Translations under genes and position numbers: made by a program
From: Macrotrachela quadricornifera
Taxonomy: Eukaryota > Rotifera > Eurotatoria > Philodinida > Philodinidae
Direction: 5' to 3'
Assembly (NCBI GenBank): GCA_022393335.1
Contig: JAJEKB010000791.1
Coordinates: forward strand, 271,831-335,830
DNA length: 64,000 bases
Shown here: positions 51,401-63,840 of the stretch, one piece after another
Layout: every line of letters begins with the position of its first letter
How positions within the stretch are numbered: the stretch's first letter is position 1
The notes under the pieces: model-generated
Seen by the model: the letters and a program-made list of their open reading frames with translations, nothing else
Database searches by the model: none
What the model was told of the DNA's origin: nothing

Positions 51401-51968
51401 AATCGATCTTGAACGTGAAAATCTTCAACAACGTACAGAATTAATTGAAGCAAATTCTCAAGCATTTCGTGAATTACAAAAACAGGAATTTATTATTGCA
51501 AGTTATATTCCAGAAGAATATCTTGTAAAAATTTGTTAATATTATATTTTTAAATCTAATTTTCTTTGTTTTTTTTGTTGTTAGAAACTTATTCAAGAAA
51601 ATGCACTTTGGAATGAACAATTTGGAGAATGGAGTCTTAAATCTATTGCATATACAGGAAATAATATTAAAAATAAAGAAAAAAAACAAAATCAAGTATG
51701 AATTTAAGAAAAGAAAAAAAGATTATTTTATTTTTATTTTTAGAATGATGATTTAGATTTAACTCATGTTTATTTAGCTTATACAGCTAAAGGTGCTGAA
51801 AAAGCTATGCGAGATTTTATGGATAGAAAGAAAAAAAATCGAGGAAAAGAAAAAAAAAAGTATAAGAATTAATTTATATTTAAATAAATAATTTTTTCTT
51901 TTATTTTAATTAGAAAAGCAACAAATGATGAACGTCCAACAACAGCAGCACGAAATAAAAATGTGTGA
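48449..51968 (+). CDS. KIF3A: Kinesin-II motor subunit KIF3A
   Basis: Exons: 48449-48454, 48510-48620, 49109-49310, 49362-49473, 49527-49611, 49677-49782, 49835-49974, 50041-50238, 50420-50475, 50531-50649, 50708-50945, 51018-51198, 51244-51354, 51399-51524, 51585-51695, 51744-51859, 51914-51968; 690 residues. Motor domain: [11 protein letters not shown]-loop GQTGTGKT (about 100-107), [37 protein letters not shown] Gly/Asp-rich hinge leads to a coiled coil with [13 protein letters not shown]. The tail [19 protein letters not shown] and THVYLAYT is KIF3A-like rather than KIF3B-like. With KIF3B and KAP3 it drives anterograde intraflagellar transport. The two-codon first exon (Met-Pro) is inferred from a 55-nt intron with donor GTCTGA, an AG acceptor 19 nt before the ATG, and the MP start of vertebrate KIF3A. 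All later exons are firm. Confidence 0.92.
48657..49046. mobile_element. 390-bp inverted-end element in KIF3A intron 2
   Basis: Left end 48657-48723 and right end 48981-49046 are imperfect inverted copies of about 66 bases. The outermost 19 bases match at 18 positions (CAATGGCTTTTTACATGAG against CAATAGCTTTTTACATGAG), and the inner ends share AAAAACCTGTTTG. The intron (48621-49108) is several times longer than its neighbours because of it. There is no coding potential, and no target duplication is clear. Its ends do not match the other elements in this window. Confidence 0.7.
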
Positions 51969-52134
51969 TATATATATAATATATATTCTTTTTTTTCTTG
52001 TTTCAATTTTCAATATTAATTAATCCGTCCATTTTATCTTTTTTTTTTTTCTTTTTATACAAATAAAATAATAATCTCTTTTGTGTATATTCATATATTT
52101 ATTGTTTAATATATATTCTAGATTAATTTTCCTA

Positions 52135-52592
52135 ATGAGTTCACAATCAATTGATATCGGTTCAAAATCCGGTAAATTTAAATATATTTTAGTTCAACAA
52201 GGACAAAATTATATTATTCGTGGTGATCCAAATTTAGATTATCATGGTATAGAATTTAACTTTTTTTTTTTTTTTATTTAACAATAATTTTATTTATAAA
52301 TAGATAAAATTTTTGAAAAATTAAAACAAGATATTGGAGATAAATCATCGAATGAATTAAAAGTATTAGGAGGTGGAAAAATTCAAGTTGATTTTGAAAA
52401 AAAACAAATTAATGTATTCGGTGAATCTCAAGTAAAGTTTTATTTTATTAATGTATAAAAAAGAAAACTCGATTTTTATATGTTTAGTCATATGGTGCTG
52501 CTGATCATGCTAAAGCAAAATCATTGCTTCAAGAAAAATATCCTGATTTTAAAATTTCAACAGATAAACCAGCTGAATCTGATGACAAATAA
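52135..52592 (+). CDS. PHPT1: PHPT1-like phosphohistidine phosphatase, copy 1
   Basis: Three exons, 52135-52246, 52304-52431, 52488-52592; 114 residues, close to the usual family length. It is a Janus/PHPT1 fold. Matches to the family: GKFKYILVQ, IIRGDPNLDYH (catalytic His expected at His37, in the family pattern YHxxIxxK), LGGGKIQVDFEKKQINVFGE, YGAADHAKAKSLLQEKYPDF. The enzyme removes phosphate from phosphohistidine (and lysine) in cytosolic proteins. An AG acceptor lies 13 nt before the ATG. It begins 166 bp after the KIF3A stop and is followed by a second copy with the same exon structure. Confidence 0.88.
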
Positions 52593-53386
52593 ATTAGAAT
52601 ACAAACCTTGATTTATTTTTATAGTTTAGTAGTTTTTTTTTTATATTGTTAATCTCGCAAATATATTTATAACTATAATAAACAAGCAACATTTGATCAA
52701 ATCATAATATGATTTTGTTGTTTTTTTTTTCAACAAAAAATATCCATAGTCGATAGTTGGAAAATTCTTCTTATAAATATATCAGAAATCGGAAGATGAA
52801 TATTATTGTATAGTATTATACTATTTCATAGATGGTATTGAAGAGATTATCTTCATTTTAGATGTATAATTTTTTTTCATGGAGAAGAGTTGCTAAGTAT
52901 AAAATATTGCTTCAAATATAATATGAATTAGTTTGTCGAATTCAAGAACTATATATAATATCTGGTAAAAAATAGATTGTATAGATGATAACTAGTAAAG
53001 TATTGATAGAAATCGTTTATTTTCAAATCATTATCAGACTTGAATTCGGATATATTTTTAGTTCAAAGAATGAATTAAAAAATAAACTACGGCTTTGTAC
53101 CTCTAATTTTGACACATCTAATGAATCCTATGGTTGCTGCATATCTACAATCCCATGCGTAAATATTAGATCGTCTACAATGAATTCCTTATACATATTT
53201 GCTTTCAGTTTTTGAGTTTAGAAATTATCCGTAAGCTCTTCTAATGTTCTAGTTACGATGACGTCCTGGAGAATACATCAATAATCTTTCTACTCATCCT
53301 CACTTTCATCTACTGTCACCCTCATTCGCAGTATATCTTCAAGACTTGTTAAAATACAAAAGAATCGTTATTTCTTGTAGATAACT
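52593..53386. other. Spacer between the PHPT1 copies, with a possible decayed coding patch
   Basis: About 790 bp. The first half is plain AT-rich spacer. From about 53030 to 53350 the minus strand reads in short coding-like pieces, such as EDILRMRVTVDESEDE followed by a stop, and further segments broken by stops or frameshifts. This could be a relic of a gene inserted between the duplicates or chance. No family was recognised. Confidence 0.35.
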
Positions 53387-53862
53387 ATGAGTAAAATACT
53401 TCCAATCGTTAATATTGGTGCAAAATCTGGCAAATTCAAATATATTCTTGCCCAACTTGGTCAAAAATATTTAATTCGTGGTGATCCAGCAGTTGATTAT
53501 CATGGTAAAATAATAGTTATTCATATAGAAGAGAACTTCATTGATTTTTTATTTTTTAGAAAAAATATTTAAAAAACTTCAAGATGAAGCCGGTGGACCA
53601 TTAAATGATTTATATATATTAGGTGGTGGAAAAATGCAAGTTGATTTTGAAAAGAAAAAAATTAATCTATTCGACCAATCAGAAGTATTCAAATAATTCA
53701 ACAAGAAAAACAAATACAAATCTTTATTATATAAATTTTTTTTTATTTTATATATAGGCATATGGTGCTGCTGATCATCGACGATCAAAAACAATTCTTC
53801 AAGAGAAATATCCTGATTTTACTATTGCACTTGGTCCACCTGATTCGAATGCTAAAAACTAA
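53387..53862 (+). CDS. PHPT1: PHPT1-like phosphohistidine phosphatase, copy 2
   Basis: Three exons, 53387-53504, 53560-53684, 53758-53862; 115 residues. The introns fall at the same codons as in copy 1 (after the first base following the catalytic His codon, and before the YGAADH block), so the two genes arose by tandem duplication. It keeps the expected His39 in DYHEKIFKKL, LGGGKMQVDFEKKKINLF and YGAADHRRSKTILQEKYPDF. Both copies appear functional by motif. The loop between the second strand and LGGG is altered (DEAGGPLNDLYI against GDKSSNELKV), which may mark substrate divergence. An AG acceptor (TTTCTTGTAG) lies 6 nt before the ATG. Confidence 0.88.
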
Positions 53863-54196
53863 TATAAAAAAAACAAACTTTTTTTGCTACATGTTCCTTT
53901 GATAATATAGTTTTATGGCTAACCTTTGTCTTAATAAAAATTTTTATTCAAGCTACATAACATATGATTATTATTCGAAATTGGAAACAAGATTATAGAT
54001 TACAATATGAGTCATGTTATTTCTTAGGAAATAAAAAACAACATTATTATATTCCACAGGTGTAAGAGTAATTTGCATAATAGTTGTGAAATAACTTTAT
54101 CATTAATCATACATGACATAAAAAGAAAACAATATATAAATCTTTTCACTTTCTTTTTTTTTACATTTCAAAATTTATTTACAAGACAAAAACAAC

Positions 54197-54748
54197 ATGG
54201 CTGACAATGATGATTTTGAAATAATTAATGAATCAGGAGTATTAGATGAACAAGTATTTGAATTTGTGGATGTAGATGATACTACTGAAAAAAATACGAA
54301 TACTAATAATCCAACAACATTTGATGTCATTTTATCTGCTCTTGTTCCAAAACCTTTAGTTAATGAAATTCCTCAAGTTGTAGAACAACAAATATCTACT
54401 TGTATTATTAATCTACCAAAATCAGAAGAACTTTCTCCACCTATCAAGACTACAACTGTTACAGCACCTGTTATTCAAATAAAAAAGACAATAGCAGCTC
54501 CGCCTTCATTACCAAAAACATTTGCTCCAGTACCATCTTTACCAAAACCTCCTCCTCCACAACGTTATGGTAATGCTGCATTGATTCCTCATAATTTAAA
54601 TGAAACATTAGATATTGATGCTATTATAAATAAATCAAGAAAAACTCAACAAATTACATTAAATGTTAGTGCTCAACAACAACAACAACATCATGATATT
54701 CAAACAGTACTTGAACAACGTCGAACGATTCTCAACAAAAAGAACTAA
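54197..54748 (+). CDS. Small Pro-rich acidic protein, not recognised
   Basis: A single exon of 183 residues with a good context (AACATGGC) and an AG 17 bases upstream. The N-terminus is acidic (DDFEIINESG, EFVDVDDTTE). The middle is Pro/Thr-rich with repeated PSLPK motifs and a PPPPQRYG segment. The C-terminus has DIDAIINKSRKTQQITLNV, a Gln/His run and a predicted helix (IQTVLEQRRTIL). No membrane helix, signal peptide or known domain is seen. The two-codon-periodic composition and absence of stops support a real gene, possibly a short adaptor with SH3-type ligands. Confidence 0.65.
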   Translation: MADNDDFEIINESGVLDEQVFEFVDVDDTTEKNTNTNNPTTFDVILSALVPKPLVNEIPQVVEQQISTCIINLPKSEELSPPIKTTTVTAPVIQIKKTIAAPPSLPKTFAPVPSLPKPPPPQRYGNAALIPHNLNETLDIDAIINKSRKTQQITLNVSAQQQQQHHDIQTVLEQRRTILNKKN

Positions 54749-55200
54749 TATTTTCAACATATATACATGGAAATATATACATCTAAACGCCTACATAATA
54801 AAAAACAACTGAATGATAACACAGATGTTATTCTTTTTCTTTCTACTTGCCTTGGATTTATTATGTACACTATTTGATCATCTTCTCACACCATCATTGT
54901 CTAACATACGATGGAATCTTTTTATTATTGATTGATATAGAACAGCATCTTTCTTTCAGAATAAATATATTGATATATATATGTGTCCCTTACTTGTAAA
55001 TAAGAGAGAAATACGGAAAAACAACACATATGTTCGTATTTTTATCATATATTATCTATAGGTTATCTATAGTGCAAGGCAAAAGAAAAATCTGATTGAT
55101 TCCTTCCTTTTTTTTTTTTGTCTCTGATCTATAAAAAGAGAGAATATCTATAATCATGTTCTCTTCGTCACAAATATCATCGATTCTATTCTTGTTGCAG
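54749..55200. promoter_or_regulatory. Troponin T upstream region and leader acceptor
   Basis: Contains the 3' flank of the Pro-rich gene and then the troponin T promoter region. It ends in CTATTCTTGTTGCAG (55200), a strong pyrimidine-rich acceptor immediately before the 19-nt first exon 55201-55219. Because no upstream cis donor is evident, it is a candidate spliced-leader addition site. Confidence 0.45.
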
Positions 55201-55218
55201 TAATAGATCTTTGACGAT

Positions 55219-56421
55219 AGTAAGTGTAATAAAGACCTTGTATTTATATAAATATCTGTTCATATAATAGTGGCAAGTGGATCTGCTTTTAGTAATGTTC
55301 TTAAAGCAAAAGAAGATTTACAAAAATCACCTGAACAATTAGAACAAGAAAAACGTTCAATACTTTCACAACGTATACCATCATTACAACTTGATGGAAA
55401 AACAAAAGGAGATCTTATTGAAAAGGTTTTTAATAATTATTACTTTATAAGATATAATAAGATATTCGTTTTTTTTCTCTTTAATAAGGTAAAAGAATTC
55501 CATAATATTCTTCAAGATTTACATGGTGCAATTTATGAATTAACTGAACGATTTGAACGACAAAAATATGATGTTAGTTATAAAAAAAAAATATATTTTT
55601 TTAAAAAAAATTATATAAAATTCATTATAGATGGTTGAATTAAGTGAACGTGCTCGTCAGATTGAAAAAGGGTATTAAAAATAATTTGTTTATTTTGTTT
55701 TTTCTTTTAATAATTATATTTATTTTAGAAAAGCTAAAACACGTAAATCAAATATTGTTCATACTGGTCTTGGTGGTGGTCTGTAAGTATTGAATTTTTA
55801 ATATTAAAAAAAAACAAAAAATTTTCTTTGATTAATTTTAGTTTTACTGGAGTTAATGATATAACATCACAAGCACCAGTTTGTTACTGAAAATTTTTTA
55901 TTTTTATTTTTTTATAATCTTTCTTTTAGCCAAAAGTATCACTTTTCAGTCGATATGAACGTTGTAAGTATTTGTTTATTTTTATTACTAATAAAAAACA
56001 TTAAATAATAATCAAATATAATTAGTAACTGATCGCCGTACATACAAAGATCGTCGTGATGTTTGGGCTATTGAAAAGAAATCAAATGATTTTGTAGCTG
56101 AACGTCCAAAAGCAAAAATAAAACAAATTGCAGAACCATCAGAAAATGATTTACCACGTAAAACTAAACGTGCATCTACACGAAAGAAATCTGAAGACAT
56201 ACATGAAGAAGAACTAGTAAATTAAAAGTCAAAATTCATCTTTTGTTTTAATAATTGAGCATTTTCATTTGTAGCCACCTCCACCTGCTGAAACAGCAGA
56301 AGAAGAAGAAGAGGAAGCACCAGCTCCTGAAGAACCAGCCGCTGAAGAAGAACCTGCAGCAGAAGAAGAACAGAATGAAGAAGCACCAGCAGCAGAAGAA
56401 GAAGAAGAAGAAGAAGAATAA
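55219..56421 (+). CDS. TNT: Troponin T (invertebrate type with Glu-rich tail)
   Basis: Exons 55219, 55271-55425, 55489-55572, 55631-55671, 55729-55782, 55842-55878, 55930-55963, 56026-56216, 56275-56421; 247 residues. The start codon is split: A at 55219, TG at 55271-55272, across a 51-nt intron with GTAAGT donor and TAATAG acceptor. The coiled-coil core (EKRSILSQRIPSLQLDGKTK, then LTERFERQKYDMVELSERAR) matches the TnI/TnC-binding helix of troponin T. PKVSLFSRYERLTDRRTYKD is the invertebrate PPKIQVASKYERRTDTRTY-type motif. The last exon encodes PPPPAETAEEEEEEAP and further Glu runs, like the Glu-rich tail of insect troponin T. It ties the troponin complex to tropomyosin on thin filaments in striated-type muscle. 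Relative to insects the N-terminal region is short. Confidence 0.88.
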
Positions 56422-56575
56422 ACAATATAATATATGATCCAGTATATCCCCTTATATAGTAGATAACCTTTTTATCTTCTACCTTAAAATAAATTTTTAT
56501 TGAAATTTTATCAACAAAAAAGAAAAATATAAACAAATGAAATTAGTTAGAATTTTTATTGTTCATTTTATTGTA

Positions 56576-57244
56576 TTATTCATCTTCATCCGACATATCA
56601 CCGTCACGAACTTTTTCATTTTCAAATGTATCATGTTTCTTTTCATAAGCTGATATTGATTTTCTAATCACAGGTTTTGGTTTTGGTTTTGCTTTCTTTC
56701 CACTTTTACGCCATTTATCACGTAAAAATATAAATATATAATAAATTCCTATTAAACATGTTATACAAATATAAAAAATTTCCATTGGTAAACTCCAAAA
56801 ATTATATAAATTATTAATACCAATATGTATTTGTCGACATATTCGATAATCATTATCATTATAATCATCTTCATCACTATCATCATCATCATCATCAGAT
56901 ACAACACATAATCGAATTGTTGATGATTGATTTATATTAAAACGAAATTGTGTTGAATTTAATTCTATCATTGATTTTATATTTTCTTCTTCATTTTTAT
57001 AATAACCAACAACAAGAATTGCTAATGGTGTTATTTTATAATATGCCATTAAATGTTCAACATTACATGTTAAATTATAATTAGCAACAAGTTCAATAGG
57101 AAAATCAGTTTGAATTTTATTTGTGTGATAAATTGTTTGAACAGTAAATGATAATGAACAATTAGAATTATTTAATGATATATAATCACAAGTAAATAAA
57201 GAAAATTGTATAAATAATAAAAAAAGAATAAATAAAGGGGACAT
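56576..57244 (-). CDS. Type I single-pass membrane protein, not recognised
   Basis: A single exon of 222 residues with an N-terminal signal peptide (MSPLFILFLLFIQFSLFTCD). The luminal part of about 130 residues has N-glycosylation sites (NNSNCS, NLT, NST, NQSS), a few cysteines and a striking Asp run (VVSDDDDDDSDEDDYND). One membrane helix (MEIFYICITCLIGIYYIFIF) follows, then a basic tail (KSGKKAKPKPKPVIRKS) ending in acidic residues (GDMSDEDE). No known domain is recognised. The gene converges with troponin T, their stops only 154 bp apart. Confidence 0.75.
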   Translation of the reverse strand: MSPLFILFLLFIQFSLFTCDYISLNNSNCSLSFTVQTIYHTNKIQTDFPIELVANYNLTCNVEHLMAYYKITPLAILVVGYYKNEEENIKSMIELNSTQFRFNINQSSTIRLCVVSDDDDDDSDEDDYNDNDYRICRQIHIGINNLYNFWSLPMEIFYICITCLIGIYYIFIFLRDKWRKSGKKAKPKPKPVIRKSISAYEKKHDTFENEKVRDGDMSDEDE

Positions 57245-59749
57245 ACTTATTCGTATAGAACGTTACGAATAATAGAAAGTGATAATTGTATGTATCACTA
57301 TTTTTTACTTTTTTTTTTCGCTGATTCGGTCAAATGAGTCACTGATTAAGATGGAGGACAATTCAACGTCTAGAATATATTTAATCGATTTTAATAAATA
57401 AATAATTAAATAAATAAACTAATTATTAAAATTGTATATTTAATTATATTATATATGATTAAATCGATTGAAATTTTAAATAATAATAAATCAAAATGAA
57501 CTGAGCATATAAGTACAAAAACAATATTTACGTCTATAGATTTGTCGAATGACGTAGATTATAATGCATAATTAGTTGGTATCTAATATTAATCTAATCG
57601 AGAATTGATATTTATCTGTCATCATTTATCAATTATTTATTGTATACCTCATTTCCTTATCTATAAGCAAATTTCATAGAACAAGTAATTAATATTATTT
57701 TCGATTTTATTTACAGATCAATGTTTTTTCTGTCAAAATATTTATATTTTTGTTTATTTTATCATAATTTTTACTGTTAACTAAATAATTCCTGTATTGA
57801 TTTATACTAATAGAAACGTTCGATCTAATCTTACATACTAGCCTATTAAGATTTATTTCATTTTTTTTTTTAAATATTTAGTTGATTCGTATGATATTTG
57901 AAATAATAATATAGCATTGACTTCCATCAGTGCGACGCATATCATTCTACATGAAATATTGCTACATGTTTGAGATGATACTATCATTGGGCTATTAGTA
58001 ATACTTGTTCTCGTCGAATATCGATTGGTGTTGTTGTAATGTGAACGTTCCCGTGTCTTCCTATATGGTATATCTTTAATAATGATTATAATTTTCACTT
58101 AATAAATGGTATGTAAATTATTATTGTATATCATGTTTTACTACACCTTTTTCTCATTGTAGACAAATTTATAACACTTATTTTACTGTCAAAAATTTAT
58201 TATTCACATTGAATCAGAGTGTCTGGGCCATTCTTTACATACACACACTTTTTTCAAAAATTAATATCACGAGCAGATTACATACATTTTTACTAACAAT
58301 TATAGAACAGTACGTGAACAATGATAGCATCTGGTCAAAGCAAAATTTCAAATTAGAATTAGATCATTCAATTTTTCTCGAATTATTGAGTGACAAGGGA
58401 GAAAACCAGTAACGTCATCATAACTCGAGAAAAAAATATCATAAAACTCAACAATTTTCAGACTTTTTTCTCATCTTTATGAAGTCTAGTTCATGAGACA
58501 AATCCTATTTCAAATAGCATTAAACATGTCAATATGTTTTCTCTTTAGTCAAGGCACAAAGTATGTTTTTCAAGTATGTAAAAGTGCAAGGCCTAGCATT
58601 TGATTGTAAGAGGTATGAGAAAATTTGCGAGCTGATCATCTACATTTTAGTAAAATATCGTTCATAATGTCCTATTAGTGTTCCATTGATAGTAGAATTA
58701 AATATCATTTAACAAGATCGATCATACACTAGTTTCTTTTATCAACTCATTCACGCCACTTTGTTGAACTTTTACAATCATTAGAAGAAATCATTCTTAT
58801 CGAAACATGAACAAACCAATTTCCTTTTTATATAATTCATTTTCTATTTAGCATTGCATATTCTACGTATCGTACAATATATAGATTTCATGTGTATTAT
58901 GAATGAGTTCGACTTATAAGTATAGAAATAATCTTTAATATGATTCAGATATGAATGTACATTGAAATAATAAAAAAACGTTGTTTACTTTCGTCATACA
59001 TTTTTTATATTTTAATATTTATATGTTGGTGAAGATAAATATATCAAAAGATGCAGCAAATATCAGTTTTTCGTTGTATATAATTTATTGAAAAATAAAG
59101 AAAGTATGATAATAAAAATATAGAATATGAATCGATGAAATTCAATTTAGATGCACCATATTTGAATATAAGACGAAAATCATTTGTAATTCGTCTAATC
59201 TATACGAACATGAGAATCTTCTAAATTGACTGACAGTAATATCAGAAGAAATAATAAGATTGCAATCAAAACAAATTTATTTTAAAGAAAAATTATACAC
59301 AGACGATAGCTATTATTCAAGATTTGTCTAAACATGTAATATATCGAATCATGTCGTTTTGAAATTTGATTCTAATATTTTCTTGAGAAAAATGGTATAG
59401 ATTGTTTATCATATTGAATAGCCAGCTAATATATTATATTTTGAAATGGTATCGAAAAGGATTTTTATTTTTCTCATACGTATAACTAAACTATATTCAA
59501 CTAAAACATTCTTTTTCTTGTTACTAACTATTGATATTTCAAAAAAAAAAATTTAATATCTTCATATCGCTAATTTAAAACATGTATTTTACTATGAGTT
59601 ATTAAATCAACTATATTTTTATTCAATTTTTATATATGAAAGAAATAATGTAAAATTCTTATTTTATACAAGTGTATGAATCCAATGAAAGTAAAGAAAA
59701 ATTAAATAATGATCAAAGTTTTATATATTAATCTTTCTATTAAATATTC
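57245..59749. other. Intergenic 2.5 kb, no gene recognised
   Basis: AT-rich spacer between two minus-strand genes; the part near 57245 should carry the promoter of the type I membrane protein. Frames at 57853-58098 and 58209-58412 are short and show no motif or splice partner. Confidence 0.5.
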
Positions 59750-60156
59750 TTATCCAATAATTGCTTGTTCATTTACAATATATTTTGCATGCATATTTCG
59801 ACAACTTTTAATTGATATATAGAAAAGCCAAAGACAAGTTGGTATAAGAATAACAATACTAATAAACATTATAATAAGTAAAACTAATGTATCAACACAT
59901 ACTGGTTGTACATCATTAAATGGATTCATATCATATTCTTCAGTAGAACATGGACCATAATTTTTACTAAAAACATTCCAACAAGGAGAACATTTACTGC
60001 ATGTAATAGTAGATGATTCTAATAATAAAAAAAATCTTTTTTTTTTGTTTCTATTTTAATTAATAAAATTCTAAATTACTCACCAGTCATATTTGAATCA
60101 CTATAATTTACAAAAGTCAATATAATAAATATAATGTTCAATAATATAAATTGCAT
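59750..60156 (-). CDS. Small Cys-containing membrane protein, not recognised
   Basis: Two exons, 60156-60084 and 60018-59750, joined across a 65-nt intron with donor GTGAGT and acceptor TTATTAG; 113 residues. It has a signal peptide (MQFILLNIIFIILTFVNYSD), a short luminal part with six cysteines (TCSKCSPCW, GPCS, VCVD), one membrane helix (TLVLLIIMFISIVILIPTCL) and a short tail (ISIKSCRNMHAKYIVNEQ). Short Cys-rich type I topology resembles small receptor-accessory or CX-type proteins, but I cannot name a family. It is transcribed away from NDUFS7, 337 bp apart, so the two may share a promoter region. Confidence 0.75.
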
Positions 60157-60493
60157 CCTTGTTATCCGTTCAGAATTTTATATGTATGTGATGATGAAAA
60201 TTATCTTTATCATACAATGTCAGTTGATAACGTGTAATAATTTCAATAATTTGTTTTTCATTTCTATCAAACTGAATTTTTTTATTTATACAAAATTTTG
60301 TATCAACGATTAATGACATCTATAACAAAAAAAAAAATCTAACTAATCAAAAAGTAAAATGGTAATGTATGGAAAAAGTATTATAGAATCTTGTTGTGAT
60401 CATTGCGTATTTGAACTTGAGTATCTAAGAAATATAGAATATTCTAAATATTTGATTTATATTTTTTTCTGTTCAATATTTAGGTCATTTTGA

Positions 60494-61331
<838 letters not shown>

Positions 61332-61604
61332 CAAAGACCAATTAACATCGATATTCTTACATTAGTCTTATGTTCCCGTTTTTTTTTTCTATCATCAACA
61401 TTTTTTGTTGCTTTACTTCCCCTGTTAGCGTTATTTTCTTTTTTTTTCTCATTTTGAAGAACGAGTGTAAATAGAATCATATATATTCGTTTTTTAATCT
61501 TGCGTAATTACAACATCAGTCATAGTTATTATATCATGACTTACCTAAGTACAAAATGGATCATTTATTTAGAGAGAGAAAAATCAAAATAGTTTTAGAC
61601 AACA

Positions 61605-63840
61605 ATGCCAGCTACGATAACTTATCCACCAGAGATTCTTTGTGAATTACAAGAAAATACTGAATCTATCCGTAATATATGTATATTGGCTCATGTTGAT
61701 CATGGTAAAACAACATTAGCTGATGATTTACTTGCTTCGAATGGAATTCTTTCGACACGTTTGGCTGGTAAAGTGAGTAAAAACGTTATAAATCAAACAA
61801 AAAAATATATCTGTTCATATTGTGATAATCATTGTATATAGGTACGTTTAATGGATAGTCTTGAAGCTGAACAAATTCGAGGTATTACAATGAAATCTAG
61901 TGCTGTTTCACTTGTTCATGAAAAAGGTTCTTTAATCTTATTATTAAATTGAAAATAGAAAAGAAAAAATTTCATTTTAATTTATTTAGATGATAAAAAA
62001 TATTTAATCAATCTTATTGATACACCAGGACATGTAGATTTTTCATCAGAAGTTTCTACTGCAGTTCGTCTATGTGATGGTGCAGTTATTCTTGTAGATG
62101 TTGTCGAAGGTGTATGTCCTCAGGTATAAACAAAAATTTTAATTAAAGCATTATATTATAAATCATAAATAATACATTGAATTGCTTTTTTTTGTCTATA
62201 GACTTTAGCAGCTCTTCGACAAGCATGGCTTGAACATTTACGTATTATTGTTGTTCTTAATAAAATCGATCGTTTAATTATTGGACTTAAAATGACTCCA
62301 CTTGAAGCTTATTTTCATATTCGTGCAATTCTCGAACATCTAAATGCTGTTGTTGCAGAACAATTTGCATCGTTATTATTAGGAAGAAGTGTAAATAATT
62401 TTAAACAAAATTTTTTCATCTATTTCTAATCATATGCTTCTCTATTTTTTTAGGCTGATCAAGAAGATGTTCAAGAAGTGAATATTAATTTTTTGAAAGA
62501 AAATATAGTTTTTATATTTATAATATATTTAGATTAAGAATGACAGTAATAATGACAATGAGGATGATGATTGGACTCGAAATGAATCTCAAATGTGTTT
62601 TTCACCACATTATAATAATGTTCTTTTTGCTAGTGCATTAGATGGTTGGGCTTTTGGGTATGTAAATGAAATTTTATAAAAAAAAATATAATATTTTATT
62701 TATTTATTTTTTGTATGTTTCATAAATAGAATTCATCATTTTGCAGATTTATATTCAAAAAAATTATCAGTGAAACATGAAGTATTAATGAAAACATTAT
62801 GGGGAGATTTTTATTTTGATAAAAAAACAAAACGTGTTTATAAAGGTGCACAAGTAAGAAAAATAATAAAAAACAAAATTTAATAAATTATTTATATTCA
62901 ATTTTAAAGAGTAAAGGTCAAAAACCAATGTTTGTTCAATTTATTCTTGAAAATCTTTGGAATGTTTATGAAACAATTATAATTCGACGGTTTATATTTT
63001 TATTATTAATTAAAAGGAAAATTATTATATTATTTTTAGTGATAATGAAAAACTTGAAAAAATTGCTACATCAATTGGTGCTAAATTAACTGCACGAGAT
63101 ATTCGACATACTGATCCATGTGTTCCATTACATCTTATTTTTAATCATTGGTTACCTGTTGCTCCAGCTGTATTTGGTTTGTTGATTTACATATAAAAAT
63201 CTTGCCTTTTCTTTTTCATCATGCTTATTAAATAGATATGGTTGTTACTCAACTTCCACATCCAAAGGCATTAAATATAGAAAAAATTGAACAATTAATG
63301 TGTAATAAAAGTCGTCGATTTGATACATTATTACCAGAAACACAACAATTAAAACAAGGTAAATTTTTTGATTATATTTTATTAATTATTTTATAAGAAC
63401 TTTTTTATATAAAGCATTTATTAATTGTTCAAGTGATGATCAAGAACCAGTAATAATATGTATTTCAAAATTATTTTCTGTAAATAATAATGTTCTATCA
63501 CAAAATAAACATAAGTACGACAAAATGATTATTAATTATAAATTATATTTATTTTTCTAGACCTTTAACTGCTGCAGATATAGCACAACGACGTGAATTA
63601 TTAAAACAAAAACAACTTGATAAAGTGACAACAAATGAAGAATTAACTAATCAAACAGGAGAAAGTACTGAAAGTACAGTAGAAAATACGGTTGTAGATT
63701 CAATAAAAACAGAAACAAATGAAAATATGAATGAAAATGTATTTCTTGCATTTGCACGTATTTACAGTGGTCGAATAAAACGAGGACAAAAAATTTTTGT
63801 TCTTAGTCCTCGTCATGATCCAGCATTATTTGTTGAAAAA
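61605..63840 (+). CDS. EFL1: Elongation factor-like GTPase 1 (EFL1/Ria1), 5' part
   Basis: Twelve exons visible: 61605-61772, 61842-61926, 61990-62123, 62202-62390, 62454-62477, 62533-62657, 62730-62853, 62910-62989, 63040-63176, 63236-63358, 63415-63514, 63561-63840, giving 523 residues in frame; the gene continues past the window. It is an EF-2-like GTPase: G1 AHVDHGKTT (29-37), G2 RGITMKSS, G3 DTPGHVDF, G4 NKID. The SSAVSL after G2 and the long acidic insert ([20 protein letters not shown]) are EFL1-like. Then [20 protein letters not shown] starts the domain II barrel. EFL1 with SBDS releases eIF6 from 60S subunits in the cytoplasm. An AG acceptor lies 6 nt before the ATG. The last visible donor (GTAAGT) is at 63841. 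Confidence 0.93.
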
